Of a DNA stretch of 57,558 nt, positions 1-9,025 are shown in pieces. The notes beneath the pieces were generated by a model. That model did no database searches. It worked only from the letters and a program-made list of their open reading frames with translations, and had not been told where the DNA came from. The stretch spans positions 1 through 57,558 of the forward strand of contig NZ_NNBL01000042.1 in the NCBI RefSeq assembly GCF_002803065.1, written 5' to 3'. Origin of the DNA: Streptomyces sp. CB01635. GTDB lineage: Bacteria > Actinomycetota > Actinomycetes > Streptomycetales > Streptomycetaceae. Within the stretch, counting starts at the first letter, position 1. Each line of letters opens with the position of its first letter. The position numbers and the translations under genes were made by a program.

Positions 1-1091
1 CCGTTCGCGTTCGTCCGCTCCCCGATCGCCATGTACGCGGTGTCCTGACGGAACGGGACCGTCTGGTACAGCGAGGCGGCACCCGGCTCGGGACGCGGCT
101 CACGAACAGCGGGCGTCAGACCGCGGACCCGCTCCACGACCTGGCGCAGGTGCTCCGGCGTGGTACCACAACAGCCGCCCACCAGGGACAGGCCGTACTC
201 GCGGACGAACGTCTCCTGGGCGTCAGCCAGCTCGGGAGCGGTCAGCGGGTAGTGCGCGCCGTTCTTGCCGAGGACGGGCAGGCCGGCGTTGGGCATGCAG
301 GACAGCGGGATGCGGGAGTGACGGGCGAGGTAGCGCAGGTGCTCGCTCATCTCGGCCGGGCCGGTGGCGCAGTTCAGGCCGATCATGTCGATGCCGAGGG
401 GCTCCAGGGCGGTCAGCGCCGCGCCGATCTCGGAGCCGAGGAGCATCGTGCCGGTGGTCTCGACCGTGACCGAGCAGATCAGCGGGAGGTTCGCGCCGGT
501 GGCGTCGAGGGCGCGGCGGGCGCCGATGATCGAGGCCTTGGTCTGGAGCAGGTCCTGCGTGGTCTCGACGAGAAGCGCGTCGGCGCCGCCGGCGATCATG
601 CCCTCGGCGTTCTGCTGGTAGGCGTCGCGCAGCGCGGTGTACGCGGCGTGGCCGAGGGTGGGCAGCTTGGTGCCGGGGCCCATCGAGCCGAGGACCCAGC
701 GCTGCTGCCCGGTACTCGTCGTGAACTCGTCGGCGACCTCGCGGGCGATGCGCGCGCCGGCCTCGGAGAGCTCGAAGACGCGTTCGGGGATGTCGTACTC
801 CCCCAGGGCCGCGAGGTTCGCGCCGAACGTGTTCGTCTCGACGCAGTCGACGCCGACCGCGAAGTACTCCTCGTGGACGAAGCGGACGATGTCGGGGCGG
901 GTGACGTTCAGGATCTCGTTGCAGCCCTCGAGGTTCTCGAAGTCCTCGAGAGTCGGGTCCTGCGCCTGGAGCATCGTGCCCATCGCACCGTCGGCCACGA
1001 CCACACGGGTGGCCAGGGCTTCGCGGAGGGCGTCGGCTCGGGTCCGGCCGGCGGGGTCGGTGGACGGGACGGGCGTTGGCAACGAGGCCAT
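1..1091 (-). CDS. metH: Cobalamin-dependent methionine synthase, N-terminal part (runs off window edge)
   Basis: This gene transfers a methyl group from methyltetrahydrofolate to homocysteine through cobalamin, the last step of methionine synthesis in the cytoplasm. About 363 codons are visible. They form the homocysteine S-methyltransferase barrel, with zinc-binding Cys241 (LNCATGP) and the Cys307-Cys308 pair (GGCCGTTPEH). The pterin-binding module is just beginning (IGERTNANG, about residue 356). The cobalamin and activation domains lie outside the window. The ATG at 1091 follows an AGGGAG ribosome site 7 bases away. The gene diverges from gylR. I saw no B12-riboswitch-like element in the 286 bases between them. 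The family assignment is firm; the missing C-terminus cannot be judged. Confidence 0.95.
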   Translation of the reverse strand, partial: MASLPTPVPSTDPAGRTRADALREALATRVVVADGAMGTMLQAQDPTLEDFENLEGCNEILNVTRPDIVRFVHEEYFAVGVDCVETNTFGANLAALGEYDIPERVFELSEAGARIAREVADEFTTSTGQQRWVLGSMGPGTKLPTLGHAAYTALRDAYQQNAEGMIAGGADALLVETTQDLLQTKASIIGARRALDATGANLPLICSVTVETTGTMLLGSEIGAALTALEPLGIDMIGLNCATGPAEMSEHLRYLARHSRIPLSCMPNAGLPVLGKNGAHYPLTAPELADAQETFVREYGLSLVGGCCGTTPEHLRQVVERVRGLTPAVREPRPEPGAASLYQTVPFRQDTAYMAIGERTNAN

Positions 1092-1309
1092 GAAAGTGCT
1101 CCCTGAGGTGCGACGGCTGTCGGCTTTGCGGCTCCCATGGAGGAGGCGCACCCGGCCAGGGTAGCCGGGCCGGTGGTTTCTCCGCGGAGGCGTCCACTGG
1201 ACGGAACGCCATGTGGCGCAGGGTGCGGGTGCGCACAGGAGTGACCCGAACCGGGGCGTCGAGCCAAACGGGGCGAAATATAGGCTCCTCGCGTATTCGC
1301 ACGAGGTCG

Positions 1310-1346
1310 GCAACGACCGATAGTGTTCAGCATTGTCGAACGTTGC
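1310..1346 (+). promoter_or_regulatory. gylR upstream operator candidate
   Basis: An inverted pair GCAACG (1310-1315) and CGTTGC (1341-1346) encloses the box GCATTGTCGAAC (1330-1341). The same 12-base box occurs before glpF at 2372-2383. Sharing between the regulator gene and its presumed target operon suggests GylR autoregulation. The remaining metH-gylR spacer (1092-1309) holds only a short near-palindrome, CGTCCACTGGACG, at about 1192-1204. Confidence 0.5.
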
Positions 1347-1377
1347 TCGGCGAGAGGATCGAGGAGGAAGGGCTGGG

Positions 1378-2142
1378 ATGGCACGGAACATCCAGTCACT
1401 CGAGCGGGCAGCCGCCATGCTGCGGCTCCTTGCGGGCGGTGAGCGCCGGCTCGGCCTCTCGGACATCGCCTCCACACTGGGGCTGGCCAAGGGCACGGCG
1501 CACGGCATCCTGCGGACGCTGCAGCACGAGGGCTTCGTCGAGCAGGACGCCCCGTCGGGCCGCTACCAGCTGGGCGCGGAGCTGCTGCGCCTCGGCAACA
1601 GCTATCTGGACGTGCACGAGCTGCGGGCGCGCGCGCTGGTGTGGACGGACGACCTGGCGCGCTCCAGCGGCGAGAGCGTCTATCTCGGCGTACTGCACCA
1701 GCAGGGCGTACTGATCGTGCACCACGTGTTCCGGCCCGACGACAGCCGTCAGGTCCTGGAGGTCGGGGCGATGCAGCCGCTGCACTCCACGGCGCTCGGC
1801 AAGGTCCTCTCGGCGTACGACCCGGTGGCGCACAGCGAGGTGGTCGAGGTGGACCGAAAGGCGTTCACCGGGCGGACCGTGAGCGACATCGTGGAGTTCG
1901 AGACGCTCCTCGACCTGACCCGCGCGCGCGGCTACGCGGACGACGTCGAGGAGACCTGGGAGGGCGTCGCCTCCGTCGCGGCCCCGATCCACGACCGGCG
2001 GCGCATGCCGGTCGGTGCGGTCGGCATCACCGGCGCCGTGGAGCGCGTGTGCGTCGACGGGGACCTGCGCCCCGAGCTCGTCGCCGCCGTGCGGGACTGC
2101 GCCCGCGCCGTCTCCCGGGACCTGGGCGCCAGCCGCTTCTGA
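1378..2142 (+). CDS. gylR: Glycerol operon regulator GylR (IclR family)
   Basis: This is a DNA-binding repressor of the glycerol operon that follows. It is 254 residues long, which is the length I recall for GylR. An N-terminal winged helix-turn-helix covers about residues 5-70 (LSDIASTLGLAKGTAHGILRTL region, 27-48). It is followed by an IclR effector domain with the typical HSTALGKVL and RGYADDVEE blocks. The ATG at 1378 has a GAGGAGGAA ribosome site 8 bases upstream. A longer reading from 1333 has no ribosome site and would run through the putative operator. It lies immediately before glpF-glpK-glpD, in the same direction, as in other streptomycetes. The inducer is glycerol or glycerol-3-phosphate by homology only. 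Confidence 0.92.
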   Translation: MARNIQSLERAAAMLRLLAGGERRLGLSDIASTLGLAKGTAHGILRTLQHEGFVEQDAPSGRYQLGAELLRLGNSYLDVHELRARALVWTDDLARSSGESVYLGVLHQQGVLIVHHVFRPDDSRQVLEVGAMQPLHSTALGKVLSAYDPVAHSEVVEVDRKAFTGRTVSDIVEFETLLDLTRARGYADDVEETWEGVASVAAPIHDRRRMPVGAVGITGAVERVCVDGDLRPELVAAVRDCARAVSRDLGASRF

Positions 2143-2183
2143 GCGCCCGCGCCGCCTCGACGGCGCCCTCCGGACGAACACAG

Positions 2184-2205
2184 GGCCCCGCTTCCCGGCG
2201 GGGCC
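2184..2205 (+). terminator. gylR terminator
   Basis: Perfect 8-base-pair stem GGCCCCGC (2184-2191) / GCGGGGCC (2198-2205) with a 6-base loop, 42 bases after the gylR stop. It separates gylR from the glycerol operon transcript. Confidence 0.75.
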
Positions 2206-2508
2206 TTCGCCGTTTCAACGTGCAGGCCGCAGCTTTACGGGCCACGATCGACGGACGTGCAGTCCAGACACGCAACCGATAGCCCGACCCGATCAATAAC
2301 GATCGAGTCTTCGATAACCGAAACCATTGACTAGTAAGTAACCCCGGGGTGAGACTCGCGTCCATCGGTCGGCATTGTCGAACACCTACCGGCAACAGGC
2401 GTTAGAGTGTGGCAAGCCAGGGCCGAAAACGCCCTCACCTGAGGGCGCGAACCACCGGAGAGGGACCCGGGGTTCGGCTTCCCTGGACGAAGGACAAAGG
2501 AGTCGCGG
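2206..2508 (+). promoter_or_regulatory. Promoter/leader of the glpF-glpK-glpD operon
   Basis: This is a gene-free stretch. It contains an unusually AT-rich segment (about 2285-2340) that is likely to hold promoter elements, and the box GCATTGTCGAAC at 2372-2383, identical to the one before gylR. CAACCGATAG near 2275 also resembles GACCGATAG near 1315. The spacing suggests GylR binds here to repress glpF. The exact promoter and transcription start cannot be fixed by eye. AAAGGAG at 2496-2502 is the glpF ribosome site. Confidence 0.5.
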
Positions 2509-3300
2509 GTGTCCAGCTCCGACATCTTCATCGGCGAGACCATCGGTACCGCCGTACTCATCCTGCTGGGCGGTGGCGTGTGCGCCGCCGTCACGCTGAA
2601 GAACTCAAAGGCGCGCAACGCCGGCTGGCTCGCGATCACCTTCGGGTGGGGCTTCGCCGTACTGACCGGCGCCTACCTGGCAGGGGGCGTGTCAGGCGCC
2701 CACCTGAACCCGGCGGTCACCATCGGTCTCGCCATCGAGGGCGGCACCAAGTGGAGCGATGTTCCGCTCTACCTGGGCTCGCAGCTCCTCGGCGCGATGA
2801 TCGGCGCCCTGCTGGTCTGGGCGACGTACTACGGCCAGTTCCACGCGCATCTGACCGACCCGGAGATCCTCGCCGCCCCGCCGGCCGAGGAAGGCATGAT
2901 CCAGGAGAAGGTCTCGCCCAAGGCGGGCCCGGTGCTCGGCATCTTCTCGACCGGTCCTGAGATCCGGAACGTGGCGCAGAACCTCGTCACGGAGATCATC
3001 GCGACGGTCGTGCTCGTCCTGGCCATCCTCACGCAGGGCCTCAATGACGGAGGCAACGGCCTGGGCGTCCTCGGCGCCATGGTCACCGCGTTCGTCGTGG
3101 TCGGCATCGGCCTCTCCCTCGGCGGGCCCACGGGCTACGCGATCAACCCGGTCCGCGACCTCGGACCCCGCATCGTGCACTCCCTGCTGCCCCTGCCGAA
3201 CAAGGGCGGCTCCGACTGGACGTACGCCTGGATCCCGGTCGCCGGCCCTCTCATCGGCGGCGCCATAGCGGGCGGTCTCTACAACATCGCCTTCAAGTAG
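2509..3300 (+). CDS. glpF: Glycerol uptake facilitator (MIP/aquaglyceroporin)
   Basis: This is a membrane channel for glycerol entry, called gylC in older Streptomyces usage. It has 263 residues with six hydrophobic segments and two half-helix motifs: HLNPAV (NPA 67-69) and AINPVRDLGPR (NPV 213-215). The second motif has Val where the usual NPA has Ala, a variant seen in some actinobacterial and Firmicute glycerol channels. A long hydrophilic loop (about 115-155) sits between halves. The GTG start at 2509 follows AAAGGAG. It is the first gene of the operon, and glpK begins 61 bases after it ends. The D after NPVR fits an aquaglyceroporin rather than a strict water channel. Confidence 0.92.
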   Translation: MSSSDIFIGETIGTAVLILLGGGVCAAVTLKNSKARNAGWLAITFGWGFAVLTGAYLAGGVSGAHLNPAVTIGLAIEGGTKWSDVPLYLGSQLLGAMIGALLVWATYYGQFHAHLTDPEILAAPPAEEGMIQEKVSPKAGPVLGIFSTGPEIRNVAQNLVTEIIATVVLVLAILTQGLNDGGNGLGVLGAMVTAFVVVGIGLSLGGPTGYAINPVRDLGPRIVHSLLPLPNKGGSDWTYAWIPVAGPLIGGAIAGGLYNIAFK

Positions 3301-3361
3301 GCGACAGACCCCGCTACGCACCCTCCGCCAGAGCCGCACCGAGAACTTCCAGGAGCAGACC

Positions 3362-4906
<1,545 letters not shown>

Positions 4907-4909
4907 GAC

Positions 4910-6532
4910 ATGACCACCCTGCAGAGCGTCCCTGCCCTCGGGACGCATCCGGCCGTCGGCTCGACTGCGTCGTTCAAGGCAGCGAGCCGCGCCGAGACCC
5001 GGGAGCAGCTCTCCAAGGCGCAGTACGACCTCCTGGTGATCGGCGGCGGAATCCTGGGCATCTCCACCGCCTGGCATGCCGCGCAGTCGGGACTGCGGGT
5101 GGCCCTGGTGGACGCCGGTGACTTCGCCGGCGCCACCTCCTCCGCCTCCTCCAAGCTCCTCCACGGCGGTCTGCGCTACCTGCAGACCGGCGCGGTGAAG
5201 CTGGTGGCGGAGAACCACTTCGAGCGGCGTGCGGTGTCGCGTCAGGTGGCACCGCACCTCGCCAACCCGCTCACCTTCTACCTGCCCGTCTACAAGGGCG
5301 GCCCGCACGGCGCCGCGAAGCTGGGCGCGGGCGTGTTCGCGTACAGCGCCCTGTCGGCGTTCGGTGACGGTGTCGGGCACCTGCTCTCCCCCGCGAAGGC
5401 ACAGCAGGACGTGCCCGAGCTGCGGACGGAGAACCTCAAGGCCGTGGCCGTGTACGGCGACGACCAGATGAACGACGCGCGCATGGCCCTGATGACGGTC
5501 CGCGCGGCCGTCGACTCCGGCGCCGTGGTCCTCAACCACGCCGAGGTCACGGGCCTGCGCTTCACCCGGGGCCGGGTCACGGGCGCGGACCTCAAGGACC
5601 GCGTCGACGGCGAGGAGTTCGGCGTGAACGCCCGGCTCGTGCTGAACGCGACCGGCCCCTGGGTCGACCACCTGCGCGCCATGGAGGACCCGAACGCGGC
5701 CCCCTCCATCCGCCTCTCCAAGGGAGCGCACCTCGTCCTCAAGCGCACCTCCCCGTGGAAGGCCGCGCTCGCGACGCCGATCGACAAGTACCGCATCACG
5801 TTCGCTCTGCCGTGGGAGGACATGCTGCTCCTCGGCACGACCGACGAGGAGTACGAGGGTGACCCGCGCGACGTGTCGGTCACCGAGAAGGACACCGACC
5901 AGATACTCGACGAGGCGGCCTTCTCGGTACGGGACCAGCAGCTGAAGCGGGATCTGATCACGTACTCGTTCGCGGGTCTGCGCGTGCTGCCCGGCGGGCC
6001 CGGCGACACGTCGAAGGCCAAGCGCGAGACGGTCGTCACCGAGGGCCGCGGCGGCATGCTGTCCGTCGCCGGTGGCAAGTGGACGACGTTCCGCCACATC
6101 GGCCGCACGGTGATGAAGAAGCTGGAGTCCCTGCCGGGCCACCCGCTGGGCGAGGACTTCGAGCCGGTCAAGGAGCTGCCGAAGCGGATGCCGCTGCCGG
6201 GTGTCGCCAACCCGCGCGCCGTCGCGCACCGCCTCCTGGTCGACAACCCGGCCCCGGGTCCGCGCATGGCGGCCGACACGGCCAAGCACCTGGCCACGCA
6301 CTACGGTTCGCTGGCCTTCGACATCGCGCGGATGGCCAACGAGAACCCGGAGCTCGGCCGGCGGGTCCACCCGGACGCCCCGGAGATCTGGGCGCAGGTC
6401 GCCTACGCCCGCGACCACGAGTGGGCCGAGACGGCGGACGACGTGCTGCGGCGCCGCACCACGCTGACGATCCGCGGCCTGGCCACGGACGACGTGCGCG
6501 CCAAGGTCCAGGACGTGCTCGACAAGAAGTAA
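4910..6532 (+). CDS. glpD: Glycerol-3-phosphate dehydrogenase (FAD, respiratory type)
   Basis: It oxidises glycerol-3-phosphate to dihydroxyacetone phosphate and passes electrons to quinone at the membrane face (gylB in older naming). The protein has 540 residues. An FAD-binding dinucleotide motif, VIGGGILGIS, lies near residue 40, followed by GATSSASSKLLHGGLRYL, the typical GlpD substrate/FAD segment. The C-terminal DAO_C-like domain contains YARDHEWAETADDVLRRRT. The ATG at 4910 lies 3 bases after the glpK stop. It is the last gene of the glycerol operon and is followed by a strong terminator. I see no separate gylX-like gene between this gene and the terminator. Confidence 0.95.
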   Translation: MTTLQSVPALGTHPAVGSTASFKAASRAETREQLSKAQYDLLVIGGGILGISTAWHAAQSGLRVALVDAGDFAGATSSASSKLLHGGLRYLQTGAVKLVAENHFERRAVSRQVAPHLANPLTFYLPVYKGGPHGAAKLGAGVFAYSALSAFGDGVGHLLSPAKAQQDVPELRTENLKAVAVYGDDQMNDARMALMTVRAAVDSGAVVLNHAEVTGLRFTRGRVTGADLKDRVDGEEFGVNARLVLNATGPWVDHLRAMEDPNAAPSIRLSKGAHLVLKRTSPWKAALATPIDKYRITFALPWEDMLLLGTTDEEYEGDPRDVSVTEKDTDQILDEAAFSVRDQQLKRDLITYSFAGLRVLPGGPGDTSKAKRETVVTEGRGGMLSVAGGKWTTFRHIGRTVMKKLESLPGHPLGEDFEPVKELPKRMPLPGVANPRAVAHRLLVDNPAPGPRMAADTAKHLATHYGSLAFDIARMANENPELGRRVHPDAPEIWAQVAYARDHEWAETADDVLRRRTTLTIRGLATDDVRAKVQDVLDKK

Positions 6533-6555
6533 GTACCCCTGGATTCACGTGACTT

Positions 6556-6588
6556 GAGGGGCGGCTCCCACGGGGGGTGCCGCCCCTC
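6556..6588 (+). terminator. Glycerol operon terminator
   Basis: Perfect 10-base-pair stem GAGGGGCGGC (6556-6565) / GCCGCCCCTC (6579-6588), loop 13 bases, 23 bases after the glpD stop. Confidence 0.85.
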
Positions 6589-6656
6589 TCGCATGTCCTG
6601 GTGCACTGCCATGCCGTGTACATACGCCCGCAATGCCCGGGCGCGAGAGTGGACGC

Positions 6657-7715
6657 ATGAAGTTCCAGGTCCTGTCGATCATCGGCCATGCGCCGCACCC
6701 CCTCACCGGTGAACTCCCCTCCGCCGCCGACCGGTTGACGCAGGTCGTCGACGTCGGTGTCGCGGCGGAGGAGTTCGGCTTCGACGCGTACGCGGTCGGC
6801 GAGCGGCACGCGGGGGCGTTCCTTTCGTCGAGCCCGACGGTGATCCTCGGTGCGCTGGCCGCCCGTACGTCCCGTATCAAGCTGCTGACCGGCGTGACGG
6901 TCGTCGCGATCCTCGATCCGGTGCGGGTCGCCGAGGACTACGCGACTTTGGACCAACTCTCCCGCGGTCGCGTCGAGCTGGTCATCGGCAAGGGCGCCGA
7001 AGCCGGCCACTTCGACCTCTTCGGGCTCGACGAGGAGCGGCAGTGGGACCTCCAGAGGGAGAAGTACGAGCTCCTTCGGCGGCTGTGGAGCGAGGAAGGC
7101 GTCGACTGGGAAGGAGAGTTCAGGCCCGCCCTGAAGAACGTGACGACGGTGCCGCGCCCGTACGACGGACTACCGCGCGTCTGGCACGGCTCGGCGACCT
7201 CGCTCAACTCCCCCGAGCTGGCGGCCCGGCACGGCGATCCACTGTTCACGGCCAACGCCATCCAGCCGCGGGCGGCCTACGCGAAGCTCATCGACCACTA
7301 CCGGGAGCGCTTCGAGGCGTACGGGCACGATCCGGCGCGGGCGCACGTCGCGGCGGGCTCGGGTGGCCTGCTCATCGCGGACTCGCACGAGCGGGCGGTG
7401 GCGCGCTTCAAGGAGCTGTACGAGGCGAAGGTCGCGCAGTCCTTCAAGCCGCACCTGGAGGGCAGGGCGGGGTACAACACGCCGTTCCGCACGATCGAGG
7501 ACGCGATCGCGGACGGGCCCCAGCTGATCGGTTCGCCGCAGCAGATCATCGACAAGATCCTCGGCTGTCACGAGGTGTACCGGCACGACCTCCAGTCGGT
7601 CACCGTCGACACCTTCGGGCAGGGGACGGGCGAGCAGGTCGAGACGCTCCAGTGGTTCGCCGAGGAGATCGCGCCGGTGATCAGGAAGGAGGCGCCCAGC
7701 TCCCTGTGGGAGTGA
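6657..7715 (+). CDS. LLM-class (luciferase-like) flavin-dependent oxidoreductase
   Basis: It is a predicted cytoplasmic oxidoreductase or monooxygenase of the bacterial luciferase-like fold, about 352 residues. Support comes from the opening beta strand (MKFQVLSIIGHAPHP), the core FGFDAYAVGERHAG, the segment TSRIKLLTGVTVVAILDPVRVAEDYATLDQLS (in part) and the C-terminal barrel stretch IGSPQQIIDKIL. The ATG at 6657 fits the family start better than an upstream ATG at 6633, which adds eight unrelated residues. The family includes both FMN and F420 users, and the cofactor cannot be decided here. It stands alone after the glycerol operon terminator, converging on a MarR gene. Substrate unknown. 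Confidence 0.8.
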   Translation: MKFQVLSIIGHAPHPLTGELPSAADRLTQVVDVGVAAEEFGFDAYAVGERHAGAFLSSSPTVILGALAARTSRIKLLTGVTVVAILDPVRVAEDYATLDQLSRGRVELVIGKGAEAGHFDLFGLDEERQWDLQREKYELLRRLWSEEGVDWEGEFRPALKNVTTVPRPYDGLPRVWHGSATSLNSPELAARHGDPLFTANAIQPRAAYAKLIDHYRERFEAYGHDPARAHVAAGSGGLLIADSHERAVARFKELYEAKVAQSFKPHLEGRAGYNTPFRTIEDAIADGPQLIGSPQQIIDKILGCHEVYRHDLQSVTVDTFGQGTGEQVETLQWFAEEIAPVIRKEAPSSLWE

Positions 7716-7726
7716 GCGCCCCCGTT

Positions 7727-7783
7727 CCGGGAAACCGCATCGTCGCCGGGAAACCGCTTCGTCGCTAAGAAGCCGCTTCGTCC
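7727..7783. repeat. Three 19-base tandem copies at a convergent gene junction
   Basis: CCGGGAAACCGCATCGTCG (7727-7745) is followed by CCGGGAAACCGCTTCGTCG (7746-7764) and a diverged third copy (7765-7783). The third copy encodes the last residues and stop codon of the MarR gene on the minus strand. The pattern suggests slippage or duplication of the 3' end of that gene. Confidence 0.7.
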
Positions 7784-8301
7784 GGGGTGTCCGAGGCGAG
7801 GATGGAGTTCTCCAGCTTGCGCAGCAGCCGCGCGAGCTGGCGGCGCTCCGCCGGGGAGAGCTCGCCGAGCATCCGGCGTTCGTTGTCGAGGTGCTCGGTG
7901 AAGACCTCGTCGACCTTGGCGAGCCCTTCGTCCGTGAGCCGCGAGTAGACGACCCTGCGGTCGCCGGCGTCGCGCTCCCGGACGATCAGGCCGTCCTTCT
8001 CCAGGCGGTCTATGCGCAGCGTGACCCCGGCCGACGAGACGAGCCCCTGGTCGGCGAGCTGCCCCGCGGTCAGGCGGTACGGCTCGCCGGAGCGGCGCAG
8101 CGCGGTCAGCACGTCGAATCCGGCGACGGAGAGCCCGTGCCGCTCTATCGACGCGATGAGCTTGGTGTTGTACCGCAGGAACGAGCGGTGCAGCCGGGCG
8201 AGTACCTCCAGTGGGGTCGTGTCCAGCTCGGGCCGCTCACGCGCCCAGTCCTCGATGACCTCCGCCACGGCATCACGCCGTGCCGCCTTCCGTTCAGTCA
8301 T
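7765..8301 (-). CDS. MarR-family transcriptional regulator
   Basis: It is a dimeric winged-helix DNA-binding regulator of 178 residues. The recognition helix region reads TAGQLADQGLVSSAGVTLRI, followed by the wing ERDAGDRRVVYSRLT (about residues 105-130), both diagnostic of MarR. It is transcribed leftward, 56 bases after the CoxG-like gene, so it may be the last gene of the Mo-hydroxylase operon and its feedback regulator. Its DNA-binding region is clearly similar to the C-terminal half of the TetR-MarR fusion at 14246-15376, so the two are probably duplicates. The ligand may be an aromatic carboxylate, as for many MarR proteins, but that is inference. Confidence 0.88.
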   Translation of the reverse strand: MTERKAARRDAVAEVIEDWARERPELDTTPLEVLARLHRSFLRYNTKLIASIERHGLSVAGFDVLTALRRSGEPYRLTAGQLADQGLVSSAGVTLRIDRLEKDGLIVRERDAGDRRVVYSRLTDEGLAKVDEVFTEHLDNERRMLGELSPAERRQLARLLRKLENSILASDTPDEAAS

Positions 8302-8357
8302 CCCCGTCCCCTCGGCCGCTCCCGGGCGGGACGCGATGTCCTACGCCCCTGAAAATC

Positions 8358-8987
8358 CTACCCCTGAAGGGATCGGGGGGTGGAAGCGCGTCGGGCGAAG
8401 AGGCGGATCACGGCGATCGTGACGAGCACGGCCACGGCCGGGACGGCGGCCTTCCGAAGGAGGACGGGCAGCGCGGCCGCGCCCAGATCCACCGCCTCGG
8501 GCTCGCGGGCCGGGGACGAGAGCGCCGCCGCCGGTTCCATGGTGGCCGGTTCCCTCAGCAACTCCTCCAGGCGGTCGGCGAATTGCCGCACGATGCGGTC
8601 GCCCACCTCGGTCATGATGCCGCGGCCGAACTGGGCGGGGCGGCCGGTGATGTCGAGGTCGGTGCTGACGCGGACCCGGGTGCCCGCCGGGTCGGCGGTG
8701 AGCGACGCGGTGACGGTGGCGGACGCGGTGCCCGCGCCCCGGGTCTCGCTGCCGCTGAGGTCGAGGACCATCGAGCGGCCGCTCTCGTCGCGGGTCACGG
8801 TGCCCTCGCCGCGGTAGCTCATCTGCACGGCGCCGACCTTCACCTTGACGCGTCCGGTGAACGCGTCGCCGTCGAGGGTGTCGAGCACGGCGCCCGGCAT
8901 GCAGGGGGCCACTCGGCCGAGGTCGAGGAAGAGTTTCCACGCGTCGTCCGGCGCGGCCGGGACGGTGAAGGAGTGGTCGAGTCGCAT
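8358..8987 (-). CDS. CoxG-like SRPBCC protein with C-terminal membrane anchor
   Basis: The 209-residue protein begins with a START/SRPBCC hydrophobic-pocket domain (MRLDHSFTVPAAPDDAWK... to about residue 145). This corresponds to CoxG, a family that accompanies Mo-hydroxylase operons. After a linker, a single hydrophobic helix (VPAVAVLVTIAVIRLF) followed by ARR near the C-terminus suggests anchoring to the inner face of the membrane. In carbon-monoxide oxidisers CoxG helps attach the enzyme to the membrane. By analogy it may dock this hydroxylase to the respiratory chain. The ATG at 8987 was chosen because homology starts there; it lies 38 bases after the Mo-subunit stop. Confidence 0.85.
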   Translation of the reverse strand: MRLDHSFTVPAAPDDAWKLFLDLGRVAPCMPGAVLDTLDGDAFTGRVKVKVGAVQMSYRGEGTVTRDESGRSMVLDLSGSETRGAGTASATVTASLTADPAGTRVRVSTDLDITGRPAQFGRGIMTEVGDRIVRQFADRLEELLREPATMEPAAALSSPAREPEAVDLGAAALPVLLRKAAVPAVAVLVTIAVIRLFARRASTPRSLQG

Positions 8988-9025
8988 GGGTGGGTGTCCA
9001 ATCGTCGGGGTGGAGCGGCGCCGGG

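Noticed and set aside
1092..1377. Cobalamin riboswitch before metH
   Set aside because: No B12-box-like sequence or characteristic fold could be found by eye; only short G/C inverted repeats are present.
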